The notes below the pieces were generated by a model, which made no database searches, was not told where the DNA came from, and worked only from the letters and a program-made list of their open reading frames with translations. A stretch of DNA of 64,000 nt, taken from Gemmatimonadaceae bacterium. Its GTDB lineage: Bacteria > Gemmatimonadota > Gemmatimonadetes > Gemmatimonadales > Gemmatimonadaceae. The DNA is taken from NCBI GenBank assembly GCA_020846935.1, contig JADLCY010000001.1:62001-126000 (forward strand), in the 5' to 3' direction. The position numbers and the translations under genes were made by a program. Each line of letters begins with the position of its first letter. Position 1 is the first letter of the stretch. Shown here piece after piece: positions 1 through 8,467 of this stretch.

Positions 1-536
1 GCTTCCACAACATGGCGATCACGTACCGCGATCTTGGTCGCTTGCGTGAGGCTGACGAACTCGAGCTGCGCAGCATCGAGTTCGGGCGCGATGCCGGGCA
101 GCCGTTGATCGTCTCCATTGCGCGGTTGGGACGCGCTGAACTCGCGCTGCGACGCGGCGATCCCACCTTTGCCGAAGCCACGGCGAGACATGCCGCCGTC
201 GCATTCGCCGCCGCGGGCGACGTCGTGCGCGAGGCGGAGGCGCACCGGCTGGCGGGCCTGGCCTGTACCATGAGCGGCAACTTCGCCGAAGCCCGCACCT
301 TGCTCGACTTCGCCGTGGAGCGCTCGCAGCTCCATGGAGCCGTCCTGCACCAGGCCGAGTCCCTGCGCGCGCGCGCGGAACTCGCGGCGGCGGCAGGTGA
401 CACCAGCGCCGCCCTCACGGACGCCCGCAGAGCGCTCGTGTTGTTCGACCAACTCCGGGCAGCCGATGAATGCGAGGCGCTCCGCCGATGGATCGCCGCT
501 ACTGACGCCGCCGCTCCACCTCCGGCGTCCCCCTGA
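1..536 (+). CDS. TPR-repeat protein, C-terminal part (truncated by window edge)
   Basis: The reading frame is open from base 3 at the left edge, so this is the C-terminal ~177 residues of a longer protein; the ATG at 12 is internal and not a convincing start. The visible part is a run of amphipathic helix pairs with TPR-like signatures (NMAITYRDLGRLREA, then NFAEARTLLDFAVE), ending in an Ala/Pro-rich tail. TPR arrays are protein-interaction scaffolds. The N-terminal partner domain (kinase, cyclase, transcription factor or none) cannot be seen from here. About 127 bases without features separate it from the convergent gene on the other strand. Confidence 0.7.
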   Translation, partial: FHNMAITYRDLGRLREADELELRSIEFGRDAGQPLIVSIARLGRAELALRRGDPTFAEATARHAAVAFAAAGDVVREAEAHRLAGLACTMSGNFAEARTLLDFAVERSQLHGAVLHQAESLRARAELAAAAGDTSAALTDARRALVLFDQLRAADECEALRRWIAATDAAAPPPASP

Positions 537-663
537 CGGCGCCGCGCGCGTCGCCTAACGCGGCGCGTCTATGGGAGGGCGTCGTGTCGCGGGCAGACAT
601 CGGCGGCCGGTTCGCCGCGGGGTGATGAGCCGATGTGGAAGGTCGTCTCGGGATCGCCCGCGA

Positions 664-1923
664 TCACGCGGCGGCCAGTCGCTCCTTCGACCACTCGACG
701 GCCACCAGGTACAGTTCCCCGAGCTGACGCGGATCCATGCCGATGGCATCGGACTCGGCGTGCACGACGTCCCAACGCCCCTGCTCCCACGCCTCCAGCA
801 GCGAGAGCACGCCCGCATACGGCCCCGACCGCACCAGCAGCGCGCGACGAATCTCGGGCGCGAGATCGATGCGCTCGAGCAACTCGCTGAGCGGCGTCCG
901 CAACAGCGCATCGAGCAGCGAAAACAGCCCAACCATGAACAGCGACTCGGCGCCTCGGCGATCGCCCGACCGCCGACCGATCAGCTCCGCCAGGTGCGCG
1001 CGCGTGAGCGCCGTACGCACCAGTTCCACGTCGGTCCCGCCACGAGCAGCGATCGACGAGACCAGCAACAGCGACAGCCACTTGTGCAGCTCGCCACGCC
1101 CCACCATCCGCACGGCGTGCCGGATCGACTCGATGCCCTGCCCTCCCATCGATGCAGAGTTCACCGTCCGGAGCAACTTGACGGTCAGCGAGACGTCGCC
1201 GCGGAAGGCGTCTTCCAGCTGCGCATCACTGGATTCGGCATTTCGGAGCAGGTTCATCAGCTGCAGGATCGTGACGTGGCCGGCGGCCAGCTCGCGACGC
1301 GACAGCAGCTCGGGTCGCTGGTAGTAATAGCCCTGGAAGAGCCTGAACCCCATGCTCCGACACGCCGCCTCGACTTCCCGCGTCTCGACGCGCTCCGCCA
1401 ACAGCATGAGTGAACGACCGCGCAGCTGGCCGGCCACGGCGGCAATCTCGTCGAACGCGCGTCCGAGCACATCCACCTTCACCACGTGCACCAGGTCGAG
1501 GAGCGGCTCGTGAGCCGGCGTGTACACAAAGTCATCCAGCGCCACCGTATACCCGGCATCCACGAGCGCCTGAACCGCCGCGATCACTTCGGCGTCTGGC
1601 GCAACCGATTCGAGGATCTCGATCACGACGCGCGCAGGATCAAAGAGCGACCACGTGCGCTGAACCAGCATGTCGCGCGTGAAGTTCAGGTAGGCGCGGG
1701 ATTCTCCCGTCACCCGGTCGAGCCCGATGTTGAGGAAGGTTTGCACCAACACCTCGGCGGCCATCACGTCCGCCGTCGCGTCGGTCGCGCTCTGACTGTT
1801 CCCCGACTTGCGATACAGCAATTCGTAGCCAGCGATGCGGCCGTCGCGCTCGAAGATCGGCTGCCTCGCCATGAAAACGTCGAAGCAGGCAGAGGCTTCC
1901 GTGAGATCGGGTTGTGCAGTCAT
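664..1923 (-). CDS. EAL-like/HDOD domain signalling protein (YuxH type)
   Basis: A 419-residue protein. The first half resembles an EAL domain, but the catalytic signature is YELLYR (about residues 33-38) instead of E-A/V-L, and the other metal-binding acidic positions are not clear. It is therefore probably a non-catalytic cyclic-di-GMP-type module. The second half is an HDOD domain (FRGDVSLTVKLLRTVNSAS and downstream helices), an HD-related signalling fold without phosphohydrolase residues. This EAL-HDOD order is the YuxH/CdgJ family, linked to motility and stress signalling. The frame stays open upstream through the antisense of the tRNA gene, but the ATG at 1923 is chosen because homology-like sequence (MARQPIFERDG) starts just after it. 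Confidence 0.85.
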   Translation of the reverse strand: MTAQPDLTEASACFDVFMARQPIFERDGRIAGYELLYRKSGNSQSATDATADVMAAEVLVQTFLNIGLDRVTGESRAYLNFTRDMLVQRTWSLFDPARVVIEILESVAPDAEVIAAVQALVDAGYTVALDDFVYTPAHEPLLDLVHVVKVDVLGRAFDEIAAVAGQLRGRSLMLLAERVETREVEAACRSMGFRLFQGYYYQRPELLSRRELAAGHVTILQLMNLLRNAESSDAQLEDAFRGDVSLTVKLLRTVNSASMGGQGIESIRHAVRMVGRGELHKWLSLLLVSSIAARGGTDVELVRTALTRAHLAELIGRRSGDRRGAESLFMVGLFSLLDALLRTPLSELLERIDLAPEIRRALLVRSGPYAGVLSLLEAWEQGRWDVVHAESDAIGMDPRQLGELYLVAVEWSKERLAAA

Positions 1924-2060
1924 GGGGGCAGAGCGCGAGAAGCTCAGGTCGCTGGCCAGGGAGGCACCTCTCGGCCAGTATCGACCGGAAGCGGCCGCGA
2001 CTTGTATCACCCCCGGGCCGGGGTTAGTCTTTGCCTCCCGGGTCGCCTGTTCCCCGGACC

Positions 2061-2134
2061 GCGCGAGTAGCTCAGCTGGATAGAGCGTCGGCCTCCGGAG
2101 CCGAAGGTCGTGGGTTCGAATCCCGCCTCGCGCA
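2061..2134 (+). tRNA. tRNA-Arg (anticodon CCG)
   Basis: A full cloverleaf can be folded: acceptor arms GCGCGAG/CTCGCGC with discriminator A, D arm GCTC...GAGC, anticodon stem TCGGC/GCCGA with loop CTCCGGA giving anticodon CCG (reads CGG), and T arm GTGGG/CCCGC with loop TTCGAAT. CCA is not encoded. It is followed by a GC-rich hairpin that probably ends the transcript. Confidence 0.96.
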
Positions 2135-2198
2135 TGCTCCCGCACCGCACCCAAGTCGCTGCCGGCTCGTGCCTTAGGCTGGTCTCGCAGCTCGGAGT

Positions 2199-2240
2199 GG
2201 GGCGGCGAGCACGTGTGCTCGGCATCACACTGGCCGCCCC
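2199..2240 (+). terminator. Nested hairpin downstream of tRNA-Arg
   Basis: Outer arms GGGGCGG (2199-2205) and CCGCCCC (2234-2240) enclose a second near-perfect palindrome, CGAGCAC-GT-GTGCTCG (2206-2221). The bases after it (CTTCTATATG) are only moderately T-rich. It probably terminates the tRNA transcript, but the inner palindrome could also bind a protein. Confidence 0.5.
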
Positions 2241-2499
2241 CTTCTATATGAAGAGCCGTCGCTGACCGGGAGCGGGGAGGTCCCGCGAATGACGCCCGCC
2301 CCTGCCGACCGTCATATTGCCGTCATCGACGGCGTTTCCGATGTTGCACCGGGCGCAACACAGGCCGACCAGGGTGGGCTGAGCAACAGGTGCCGGCCGC
2401 CAACATTGGACGTTTCTTGCTCGACCCATTCTGGATCTATAGCTTCGCCCTGCCGCGCGCGGGATCGCCGAGGCGGTTCGCACACCGGTACCCGACGTA
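2241..2499 (+). other. Long leader upstream of rho, no gene
   Basis: From the tRNA hairpin to the rho start there is no coding frame with gene-like composition. The stretch around 2405-2450 is less GC-rich and holds weak promoter-like hexamers (TTGGAC, TTGCTC, TATAGC) without ideal spacing. rho genes in other bacteria have long autoregulated leaders, so a regulatory role is plausible but not shown. Confidence 0.4.
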
Positions 2500-3756
2500 G
2501 TGACTGACGTGGATATAGCCGATCTCAAGCGCAAGTCGGTGGCCGAGTTGCAGACGCTCGCCACGGATCTCCTCGTGGAAGACACCACGGGCCTGCGAAA
2601 GCAGGACCTGATCTTTCGCATCGAGCAGCGGCTGCTGGACCAGAAGGTCGTGCTCCGCAGCGAAGGCGTGCTCGAGATCCTCACTGAGGGCTACGGGTTC
2701 CTGCGCAGCCAGGACTGGAGCTACCTGCACGGGCCCGACGACATCTACGTCTCGCCGTCGCAGATCAAGCGCTTCGATCTGCGCACGGGAGACACGATCC
2801 ATGGCGAGGTGCGCCCTCCCAAGCAATGGGAGCGTTATCTCGCCCTGCTCAAGGTCGACACGATCAACGGCGACGAGCCGGACCCGTCCAGACCGCGGCT
2901 CATCTTCGAAAACCTGAGGCCGCGGTATCCGGATCAGCGCCTGCGGCTCGAGAACGGTGACCTGTCGATGCGGGTCGTCGATCTCGTGGCGCCGATCGGC
3001 AAGGGACAGCGGGGGTTGATCGTGGCGCCCCCGCGTGCCGGCAAGACGATCCTCCTGCAGAAGATGGCCAACGCCATCGTCCAGAACCATCCCGAGGTAT
3101 CGCTCATCGTGCTGCTGATCGACGAGCGGCCCGAAGAGGTGACGGACTTCCACGAGAGCGTTCCCGGCGCCGAGGTGATCAGCTCGACCTTCGACGAACC
3201 GGCGGAACGGCACGTGCTGGTGGCCGAGATGGTGATCGAGAAGGCCAAGCGGCTCGTCGAGCACGGCAAGGACGTGGTGATCCTGCTCGACTCGATCACG
3301 CGCCTTGCCCGCGCCCACAACGCGGTGATCCCGCAATCCGGCAAGCTGCTCTCCGGCGGTCTCGATGCGTCGGCGATGCAGAAACCCAAGAAGTTCTTCG
3401 GCTCGGCGCGCAAGATCGACGACGGCGGGTCACTCACCATCGTCGCGACCGCGCTGATCGAAACGGGCTCCCGCATGGACGAGGTCATCTTCGAGGAGTT
3501 CAAGGGCACCGGCAACATGGAGTTGGTGCTGAGTCGCGAGATCGGCAACAAGCGCATCTGGCCGGCGATCGACATCAACAAGTCGGGCACGCGCCGCGAG
3601 GAGCTTCTCCTCGATCGCGAGGAGATGAACCGCGTCTACCTGCTGCGCACATTCCTGGGTGACATGCCGTCCGACGAAGCGATCACCTTCCTGACCAAGC
3701 AGCTGCTGCGCTCGAAGACGAATCGCGAGTTCTTCGTGCAGATGGCGCAGGGGTGA
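2500..3756 (+). CDS. rho: Transcription termination factor Rho
   Basis: 418 residues, the normal length for Rho, the hexameric RNA-dependent ATPase that ends transcription. The N-terminal Rho-N helical domain covers about 1-45. The cold-shock-like RNA-binding domain follows at ~50-125 ([25 protein letters not shown]). The RecA-type ATPase core has Walker A PPRAGKT (~177-183), Walker [15 protein letters not shown], and a Q-loop/R-loop region including [19 protein letters not shown]. The start is GTG at 2500; no clear Shine-Dalgarno sequence precedes it and no nearby ATG fits better. It overlaps ruvX by GTGA, implying translational coupling. Confidence 0.97.
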   Translation: MTDVDIADLKRKSVAELQTLATDLLVEDTTGLRKQDLIFRIEQRLLDQKVVLRSEGVLEILTEGYGFLRSQDWSYLHGPDDIYVSPSQIKRFDLRTGDTIHGEVRPPKQWERYLALLKVDTINGDEPDPSRPRLIFENLRPRYPDQRLRLENGDLSMRVVDLVAPIGKGQRGLIVAPPRAGKTILLQKMANAIVQNHPEVSLIVLLIDERPEEVTDFHESVPGAEVISSTFDEPAERHVLVAEMVIEKAKRLVEHGKDVVILLDSITRLARAHNAVIPQSGKLLSGGLDASAMQKPKKFFGSARKIDDGGSLTIVATALIETGSRMDEVIFEEFKGTGNMELVLSREIGNKRIWPAIDINKSGTRREELLLDREEMNRVYLLRTFLGDMPSDEAITFLTKQLLRSKTNREFFVQMAQG

Positions 3757-4259
3757 ACGCCGTCACGCCACGAGACGGAGTGGTGCCCGCCGGGGACGCC
3801 CCCGAAGCTCCGACACGCGTGCTGGCGATCGATTACGGGGAACGGCGCATCGGGCTCGCCATCAGCGACCCCACGCGCACCATCGCTTCCCCCGCGGGCT
3901 TCATCGTGCGCCGTCCCGGCAAGCGGCCGCCCGTGGCCGAGCTGATGCGACGCGCCGCCGAGCTCGAAGCCGGTGCCTTTGTCATTGGGTTGCCACTCGA
4001 CGGCGACGGCAACGACACACCCCGCGCAACCGAGGTGCGGCGCATCGGCGAGGAGATCGTCAGGCGCACGGGTTGCCCGGTGCGCCTGGTCGACGAGCGC
4101 TACACCACAGCCGCCGCGCTGCGCGCGGTGCGCGACCTCGGGGGCTCGGCCGAGGGGCGCAAGGGAGACGTCGACGCGCTTGCCGCCACGATCCTGCTGC
4201 AACACGCCCTGCGCGTCGCAGAACTGGAGTCCGAAGCCGCCCGGGGCGAGCGCTCATGA
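3753..4259 (+). CDS. ruvX: Putative pre-16S rRNA nuclease / Holliday junction resolvase homologue YqgF
   Basis: 168 residues of the RNase H-like YqgF family, which processes the 5' end of 16S rRNA. Family landmarks are visible: [14 protein letters not shown] with the first catalytic Asp (residue 27), the strand motif VIGLPL, DERYTT, and a final [12 protein letters not shown] with the last acidic residue. The first ~22 residues are a poorly conserved extension. It starts with a GTG that overlaps the rho stop (GTGA) and ends with ATGA shared with mltG, so three genes are translated as one coupled unit. Confidence 0.93.
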   Translation: MNAVTPRDGVVPAGDAPEAPTRVLAIDYGERRIGLAISDPTRTIASPAGFIVRRPGKRPPVAELMRRAAELEAGAFVIGLPLDGDGNDTPRATEVRRIGEEIVRRTGCPVRLVDERYTTAAALRAVRDLGGSAEGRKGDVDALAATILLQHALRVAELESEAARGERS

Positions 4260-5275
4260 TGATGGCCCGTCGTCTCCGCCGTCGAAGCGCCCTGCCGCGC
4301 ATCGGTGGCTTCGTTGCTGCCGGCGTGTTTGCGCTCGCGGCATTCAGTGCGTGTACCGGTGATGACACGCCGCGACGAGTGGTGATCCCGGCCGGCAGCA
4401 CGTTCCGCGTGGCCGCCGATTCGTTAGGCGCGCGCGGGGTGATCCGCTTCCCCCGCTTGTTCACCTGGTACGCTTCGGCAACCGACCGCGATCGCTCGAT
4501 ACGCGCCGGGACGTATCAGTTCACCTCCAACCAGTCGTGGAGCGAACTGCTTGCCGCGCTGGCTGCCGGCCGGGGACTCATCCGGTCCGTGACGATCCCC
4601 GAGGGCTGGAACCTCGGGAAGATCGTCCCGCAGCTGGCGCGCGTGCTCGAAGTTCCGGTGGACTCGGTGGAGGCGGCCGTTCGCGATAGCGCGCTCCGAC
4701 ATCGACTCGACGTCCCGACGCCCACCCTCGAAGGCTACCTCTTTCCCGACACCTACGCGTTCCCTCCCGGCGCCTCGGCGCGCGACGCGGTGGGGGCCAT
4801 GGTCGCCCGCTTCGAGAGCATGTGGAAGCCCGAGTGGACCGAGCAGGGGCGCGCCATGAAGATGACGCGCCACGACCTCGTGACGCTCGCCGCGATCATC
4901 GAGACGGAGGCGAGGGTTCCCGAGGAGCGGCCCGTCATCTCCGCGGTCTATCACAATCGACTGAAGGTCGGCATGCGACTCCAGGCCGACCCGACGGTGC
5001 AGTACGCGTTAGGCAGGCATGTCGAGCGCGTGCTGTACAAGGACCTGGAGGTCGACTCCCGGTACAACACGTATCGATACACCGGTCTGCCTCCAGGACC
5101 GATCGCGTCGCCCGGCGCGCCGAGCATGGCGGCCGCGGCGGGCCCAGCCAGTGTGCCGTTCCTGTACTTCGTCGCGCACCCGGACGGGCACCACGAGTTT
5201 CGACGCACGTTCCGGGAGCACGCCGCGGCCATTCGCGAGGTCAGGCGGGCCGCTCGGCCCGCTGCCGCTCGCTAG
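4256..5275 (+). CDS. mltG: Endolytic murein transglycosylase MltG
   Basis: 339 residues of the YceG/MltG family, which cleaves nascent glycan strands at the cytoplasmic membrane. An N-terminal basic stretch and hydrophobic segment (GGFVAAGVFALAAF) is followed by SAC, so it is either a membrane anchor or a lipoprotein signal with an imperfect lipobox. A LysM-like region follows, then the YceG core with the catalytic-Glu region LAAIIETEAR and VISAVYHNRL...MRLQADPTVQYALG. Three in-frame ATGs (4256, 4259, 4262) are possible starts; the first overlaps the ruvX stop as ATGA. Two copies of the dispersed octamer (4422, 5007) lie within the gene as Leu-Gly codons. Confidence 0.93.
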   Translation: MMMARRLRRRSALPRIGGFVAAGVFALAAFSACTGDDTPRRVVIPAGSTFRVAADSLGARGVIRFPRLFTWYASATDRDRSIRAGTYQFTSNQSWSELLAALAAGRGLIRSVTIPEGWNLGKIVPQLARVLEVPVDSVEAAVRDSALRHRLDVPTPTLEGYLFPDTYAFPPGASARDAVGAMVARFESMWKPEWTEQGRAMKMTRHDLVTLAAIIETEARVPEERPVISAVYHNRLKVGMRLQADPTVQYALGRHVERVLYKDLEVDSRYNTYRYTGLPPGPIASPGAPSMAAAAGPASVPFLYFVAHPDGHHEFRRTFREHAAAIREVRRAARPAAAR

Positions 5276-5285
5276 CTTCGTTCTC

Positions 5286-6467
5286 ATGTCGTCGCACGCC
5301 GAGGCCGTGGTGTCGCCCAAGGGCGCCCTCCGCTGGACGTCCGGGCATCCGTGGATCTTTCGCAGCGACGTCGTTCGGTTTCCCGACGTGGATGCGGGGG
5401 CCGTTCGGGTTGTCGACCGCAAGGGAGCCGTCCTCGGCTGGGCGTTGTGGAGTCCACGCTCGGAGATCGCGCTGCGCCTCCTGACGCGCGACGCGGGAGC
5501 CACCATCGATGCCCAATGGTGGCACGCGCGACTCGCGGAGGCCGTGGAGCGACGCCGGGCGCTCGAGGGACTGACCACCGCCTGTCGGCTGGTGCATGGC
5601 GAGGGTGACGGCCTCCCCTCGCTCGTGTGCGACCGGTTCGACCGCTGGCTCGTGGTCCAACTGCTGAGTGCGGGCGTCGAACGGTACCGCACCGACATCT
5701 GCGACGCCCTGCAGACGATCACCGGGTGTCAGGGCATCCTGGCGCGGAATGACCCCGGCATCCGCGAGAAGGAAGGACTCCCGCGCGCCACGGAGCTGCT
5801 GCGTGGCGACGTGCCCCATGAGATCGAAGTCGACGAACATGGCGTGCGCTACCTCGCCGCGCCGTGGACCGGCCAGAAGACCGGGGCGTTTCTCGACCAG
5901 CGCGAGAACCGCGTGCGCATCGGCGGGCTGACCCGCGGTCGCGCGCTCGACTGCTTCAGCTATCACGGATCGTTCGCCCTGCACCTCGCGCGGAGCGCCA
6001 CCTCGGTAGTCGCCATCGACTCCTCTGCGGACGCCCTGGCCCGTGCCCGCGCGAACGCCGAGCGCAATGAGCTGGCCAACATCGAGTTCGTGGAGGCCAA
6101 CGCGTTTGATTGGCTCCGTGACGCCGAACGCTCCGGAGCACGGTTCGAGACCGTGGTGGTGGACCCGCCGGCGTTTGCAAAGAACCGCGCGTCCCTGGGA
6201 AACGCGCTGCGCGGGTACCACGAGATCAACCTGCGTGCGATGCGCCTGCTTGCGCCCGGAGGCCTCATGTTCACCGCCAGTTGCAGCTACCACCTCACCA
6301 AGCCCCGCTTCCTGGAGATGCTGGAGGGCGCGGCGGCCGACAGCGGTCGCCGCATGGCTCTGCGCGAGCTGACCGGCCAGCCACTCGACCACCCGGAGAT
6401 CCTGTCGATTCCCGAAACCGGGTATCTCAAGGGGGCGCTGGTTGAGGCGATGGGCGAGGGGCGTTAG
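5286..6467 (+). CDS. Class I SAM-dependent rRNA methyltransferase, RlmI-like
   Basis: 393 residues matching the COG1092 family, in which E. coli RlmI makes m5C1962 in 23S rRNA. An N-terminal PUA-like RNA-binding domain occupies about 1-75 (PKGALRWTSGHPWIFRSD). A central EEHEI-like domain and a Rossmann methyltransferase follow, with GRALDCFSYHGSFALHLA, the acidic SAM ribose residue in VVAIDSSADAL, VVVDPPAFAK and the SCSYH strand. The ATG at 5286 is 10 bases after mltG; a longer frame upstream is open but overlaps mltG out of frame. The gene's TAG stop lies inside a GCCTAACG-type octamer. The exact target base is not deducible. Confidence 0.88.
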   Translation: MSSHAEAVVSPKGALRWTSGHPWIFRSDVVRFPDVDAGAVRVVDRKGAVLGWALWSPRSEIALRLLTRDAGATIDAQWWHARLAEAVERRRALEGLTTACRLVHGEGDGLPSLVCDRFDRWLVVQLLSAGVERYRTDICDALQTITGCQGILARNDPGIREKEGLPRATELLRGDVPHEIEVDEHGVRYLAAPWTGQKTGAFLDQRENRVRIGGLTRGRALDCFSYHGSFALHLARSATSVVAIDSSADALARARANAERNELANIEFVEANAFDWLRDAERSGARFETVVVDPPAFAKNRASLGNALRGYHEINLRAMRLLAPGGLMFTASCSYHLTKPRFLEMLEGAAADSGRRMALRELTGQPLDHPEILSIPETGYLKGALVEAMGEGR

Positions 6468-6559
6468 GCGCGGGGGCCTCGCCTTTTCCCGTTCCCCACG
6501 CCCTATTCTCCGGGAGTCGCCGACTCCGTGGCTCCCCTCCCGGCTCACCGACCGCACCC

Positions 6560-7534
6560 ATGCGCCTCACCCTGAGTCTCGCGATCGCGCTCCTCGTCCC
6601 CGTGGTGGATCCGGGCGCACAACCGCTGCGATGGTACAAGGGCAATACGCACACCCACACGCTCAACAGCGACGGAGACACGGCACCGGATGAGGTGGCA
6701 CGATGGTATCGGGAGCACGGGTACCACTTCCTGTTCCTCACCGACCACAACTTCCTGACCTCCGTCGACGGCCTGAACGCGCTGATGGGCGCCGACGAGC
6801 GATTCCTGATCATTCCCGGCGAAGAGGTCACCGACCGCTACGACGGCGCTCCGATCCACATCAACGGGCTCGCGGTGAACCGCCTCGTGGCGCCACAGGG
6901 TGGAACGAGCGTGAGTGACGTCATTCAGCGCGATGTGAACGCCATTCGAGCCGCGGCGGGACTCCCGCACCTGAACCACCCCAACTTTGGCTGGGCGGTG
7001 ACCGCGGCCGACATCAAGCGCATACAGAACGACCGGCTCTTCGAGATCTTCAACGGACATCCCCTCGTGAACAACGACGGCGGGGGTGGTCGGCCCGGGC
7101 TCGAAGAGATGTGGGACGACATTCTTTCCTCGGGCAAGTTGCTCTATGGCCTCGCCACCGACGACGCCCACCATTTCAAGCGCCCCTGGGATCCGACCGC
7201 CTCCAGCCCCGGCAAAGGCTGGATCTGGGTGCGCGCAGCGCGACTCGGCGCCCGCGAGATCGTGGACGCGATCGAACGCGGGGACTTCTACGCCTCCACC
7301 GGCGTGGAACTGAGCGACATCTCCTACGCCGGTGGCCGGATGCACGTCGCGGTGAAGCCGGCGACCTCGAGCAAGTACCGCATCCGCTTCATTGGCCGCG
7401 ATGGCCGCGTGCTCAAGGAAGTCGGAGACTCGACTGCGGAGTATCGGGTGACGGGCAACGAGGGCTATGTGCGCGCGGTCGTGCTCGAGTCCAACGGCAA
7501 GCGAGCGTGGGGACAGCCCGTGTTCGTCAGGTAG
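6560..7534 (+). CDS. Secreted PHP-domain metal-dependent phosphoesterase-like protein
   Basis: 324 residues. Residues 1 to ~20 form a signal peptide (LTLSLAIALLVPVV). The mature part begins with the PHP signature GNTHTHTLNSDGD and continues with FLFLTDHNFL, IIPGEEV, LPHLNHPNFGW and a late YGLATDDAHH. These are the His/Asp clusters that bind two or three metals in PHP enzymes. Family members hydrolyse phosphoesters; the exported location suggests use of external substrates. A short beta-rich C-terminal region (about 255-324) may be an accessory domain. No Shine-Dalgarno sequence is evident. It converges on mutM. Confidence 0.85.
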   Translation: MRLTLSLAIALLVPVVDPGAQPLRWYKGNTHTHTLNSDGDTAPDEVARWYREHGYHFLFLTDHNFLTSVDGLNALMGADERFLIIPGEEVTDRYDGAPIHINGLAVNRLVAPQGGTSVSDVIQRDVNAIRAAAGLPHLNHPNFGWAVTAADIKRIQNDRLFEIFNGHPLVNNDGGGGRPGLEEMWDDILSSGKLLYGLATDDAHHFKRPWDPTASSPGKGWIWVRAARLGAREIVDAIERGDFYASTGVELSDISYAGGRMHVAVKPATSSKYRIRFIGRDGRVLKEVGDSTAEYRVTGNEGYVRAVVLESNGKRAWGQPVFVR

Positions 7535-7548
7535 CGCTCAACGAAGCA

Positions 7549-7613
7549 CCGGGCTCGCTGCCTTCTGCGGGCTCAGCCTCGCGGTCGTTGCCGCATGCCG
7601 CGAGTGAGCCCGG
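7549..7613. terminator. Nested inverted repeats between convergent genes
   Basis: Outer arms CCGGGCTC (7549-7556) and GAGCCCGG (7606-7613) are perfect complements. Inner arms CTCGCGG (7578-7584) and CCGCGAG (7598-7604) form a second stem almost stacked on the outer one. No T-tract follows on either strand. The position between convergent genes suggests transcript end formation. Confidence 0.5.
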
Positions 7614-7667
7614 CGCAGGCCGCAGGCGCTGCCGAAGGGCATGGCGTGGCGCTGGTCGCATGGATCG

Positions 7668-8465
7668 TCAGCGGACAGACGCACATCGCGGGCAGAAGTA
7701 GGTCGAGCGCCCCGTCTGCACGATGCGCGTGATCGGTGTGCCGCACCGCCGGCAGGGACGGCCTTCGCGGTCGTAGACGTTGAAGCGCACCGCGTCGCTC
7801 ACGCCGCCCGCGCCGTAGTAGCGCTCCGGATGCGCGAGGGCCTTCTGCATCGCGCGCTTGACCCCGAGCACGAGCCGTCGGAGCGCGGCGGGGCCGAGGC
7901 GGTTCGCCGCTGCGCGAGGGTCGAGACGCGCGTACCAGAGGGCCTCGCTTGCGTAGATGTTGCCGATGCCGGCGACCTTACGCTGGTCGAGCAGGGCCGG
8001 CTTGACGGGGCCTCGTTTCGTGCGGAACCACGCACCGAGTGAGGTCGCGTTGAATGCGGGGGAATTGGCCTCGGGCCCAAGCGCGGCGAGCAGCACCTCG
8101 CCGGCGTCGTGTAGCGTGATGGTGGCGAGCGCCCGCGAGTCCACGAGGACCAGCGAGGCGCCGGTGTCGAGCTCCAGCACGACGCGCGCATGCGGCGGGA
8201 GCGGGGCGCCAGCGTCCCGGACCGCCCAGTCGCCGTTGAGCCGAAAGTGCACGACGAGCGCCCGGCCGCTGCCGAGCCGAATCACCTGGTACTTCCCCCG
8301 ACGGTTCACCGCGACGACGCGTTCGCCGGCGACGCGACGTTGGGCAGCGACCGGGAGTGCGCGACGCTGCGAGCGGTGCAACACGCGCACGCGGGAAATG
8401 CGGCGGCCCTCGAGCGCCAACCGCGCGAGACGTGCGGCGTATTCGACCTCGGGCAGCTCGGGCAT
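7668..8465 (-). CDS. mutM: Formamidopyrimidine-DNA glycosylase (Fpg)
   Basis: 265 residues, the usual Fpg length. It starts with PELPEVE, where Pro2 is the nucleophile after Met removal and Glu3 is catalytic. NRRGKYQVI supplies the conserved beta-hairpin Lys, LLDQRKVAGIGNIYASEALW is the helix-two-turn-helix, and the C-terminal zinc finger has CRRC and CPRC pairs. Fpg removes 8-oxoguanine and formamidopyrimidines and nicks the abasic site. The start at 8465 is fixed by MPELPEVE although the frame is open further upstream. It lies two bases after the metallo-beta-lactamase gene, so the two are probably cotranscribed. Confidence 0.96.
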   Translation of the reverse strand: MPELPEVEYAARLARLALEGRRISRVRVLHRSQRRALPVAAQRRVAGERVVAVNRRGKYQVIRLGSGRALVVHFRLNGDWAVRDAGAPLPPHARVVLELDTGASLVLVDSRALATITLHDAGEVLLAALGPEANSPAFNATSLGAWFRTKRGPVKPALLDQRKVAGIGNIYASEALWYARLDPRAAANRLGPAALRRLVLGVKRAMQKALAHPERYYGAGGVSDAVRFNVYDREGRPCRRCGTPITRIVQTGRSTYFCPRCASVR

Positions 8466-8467
8466 CG

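Noticed and set aside
1924-2154. N-terminal extension of the EAL/HDOD gene through the tRNA antisense
   Set aside because: The extra residues (GGIRTHDLRLRRPTLYPAELLAR-type sequence) are the well-known false peptide produced by reading antisense across a tRNA gene.
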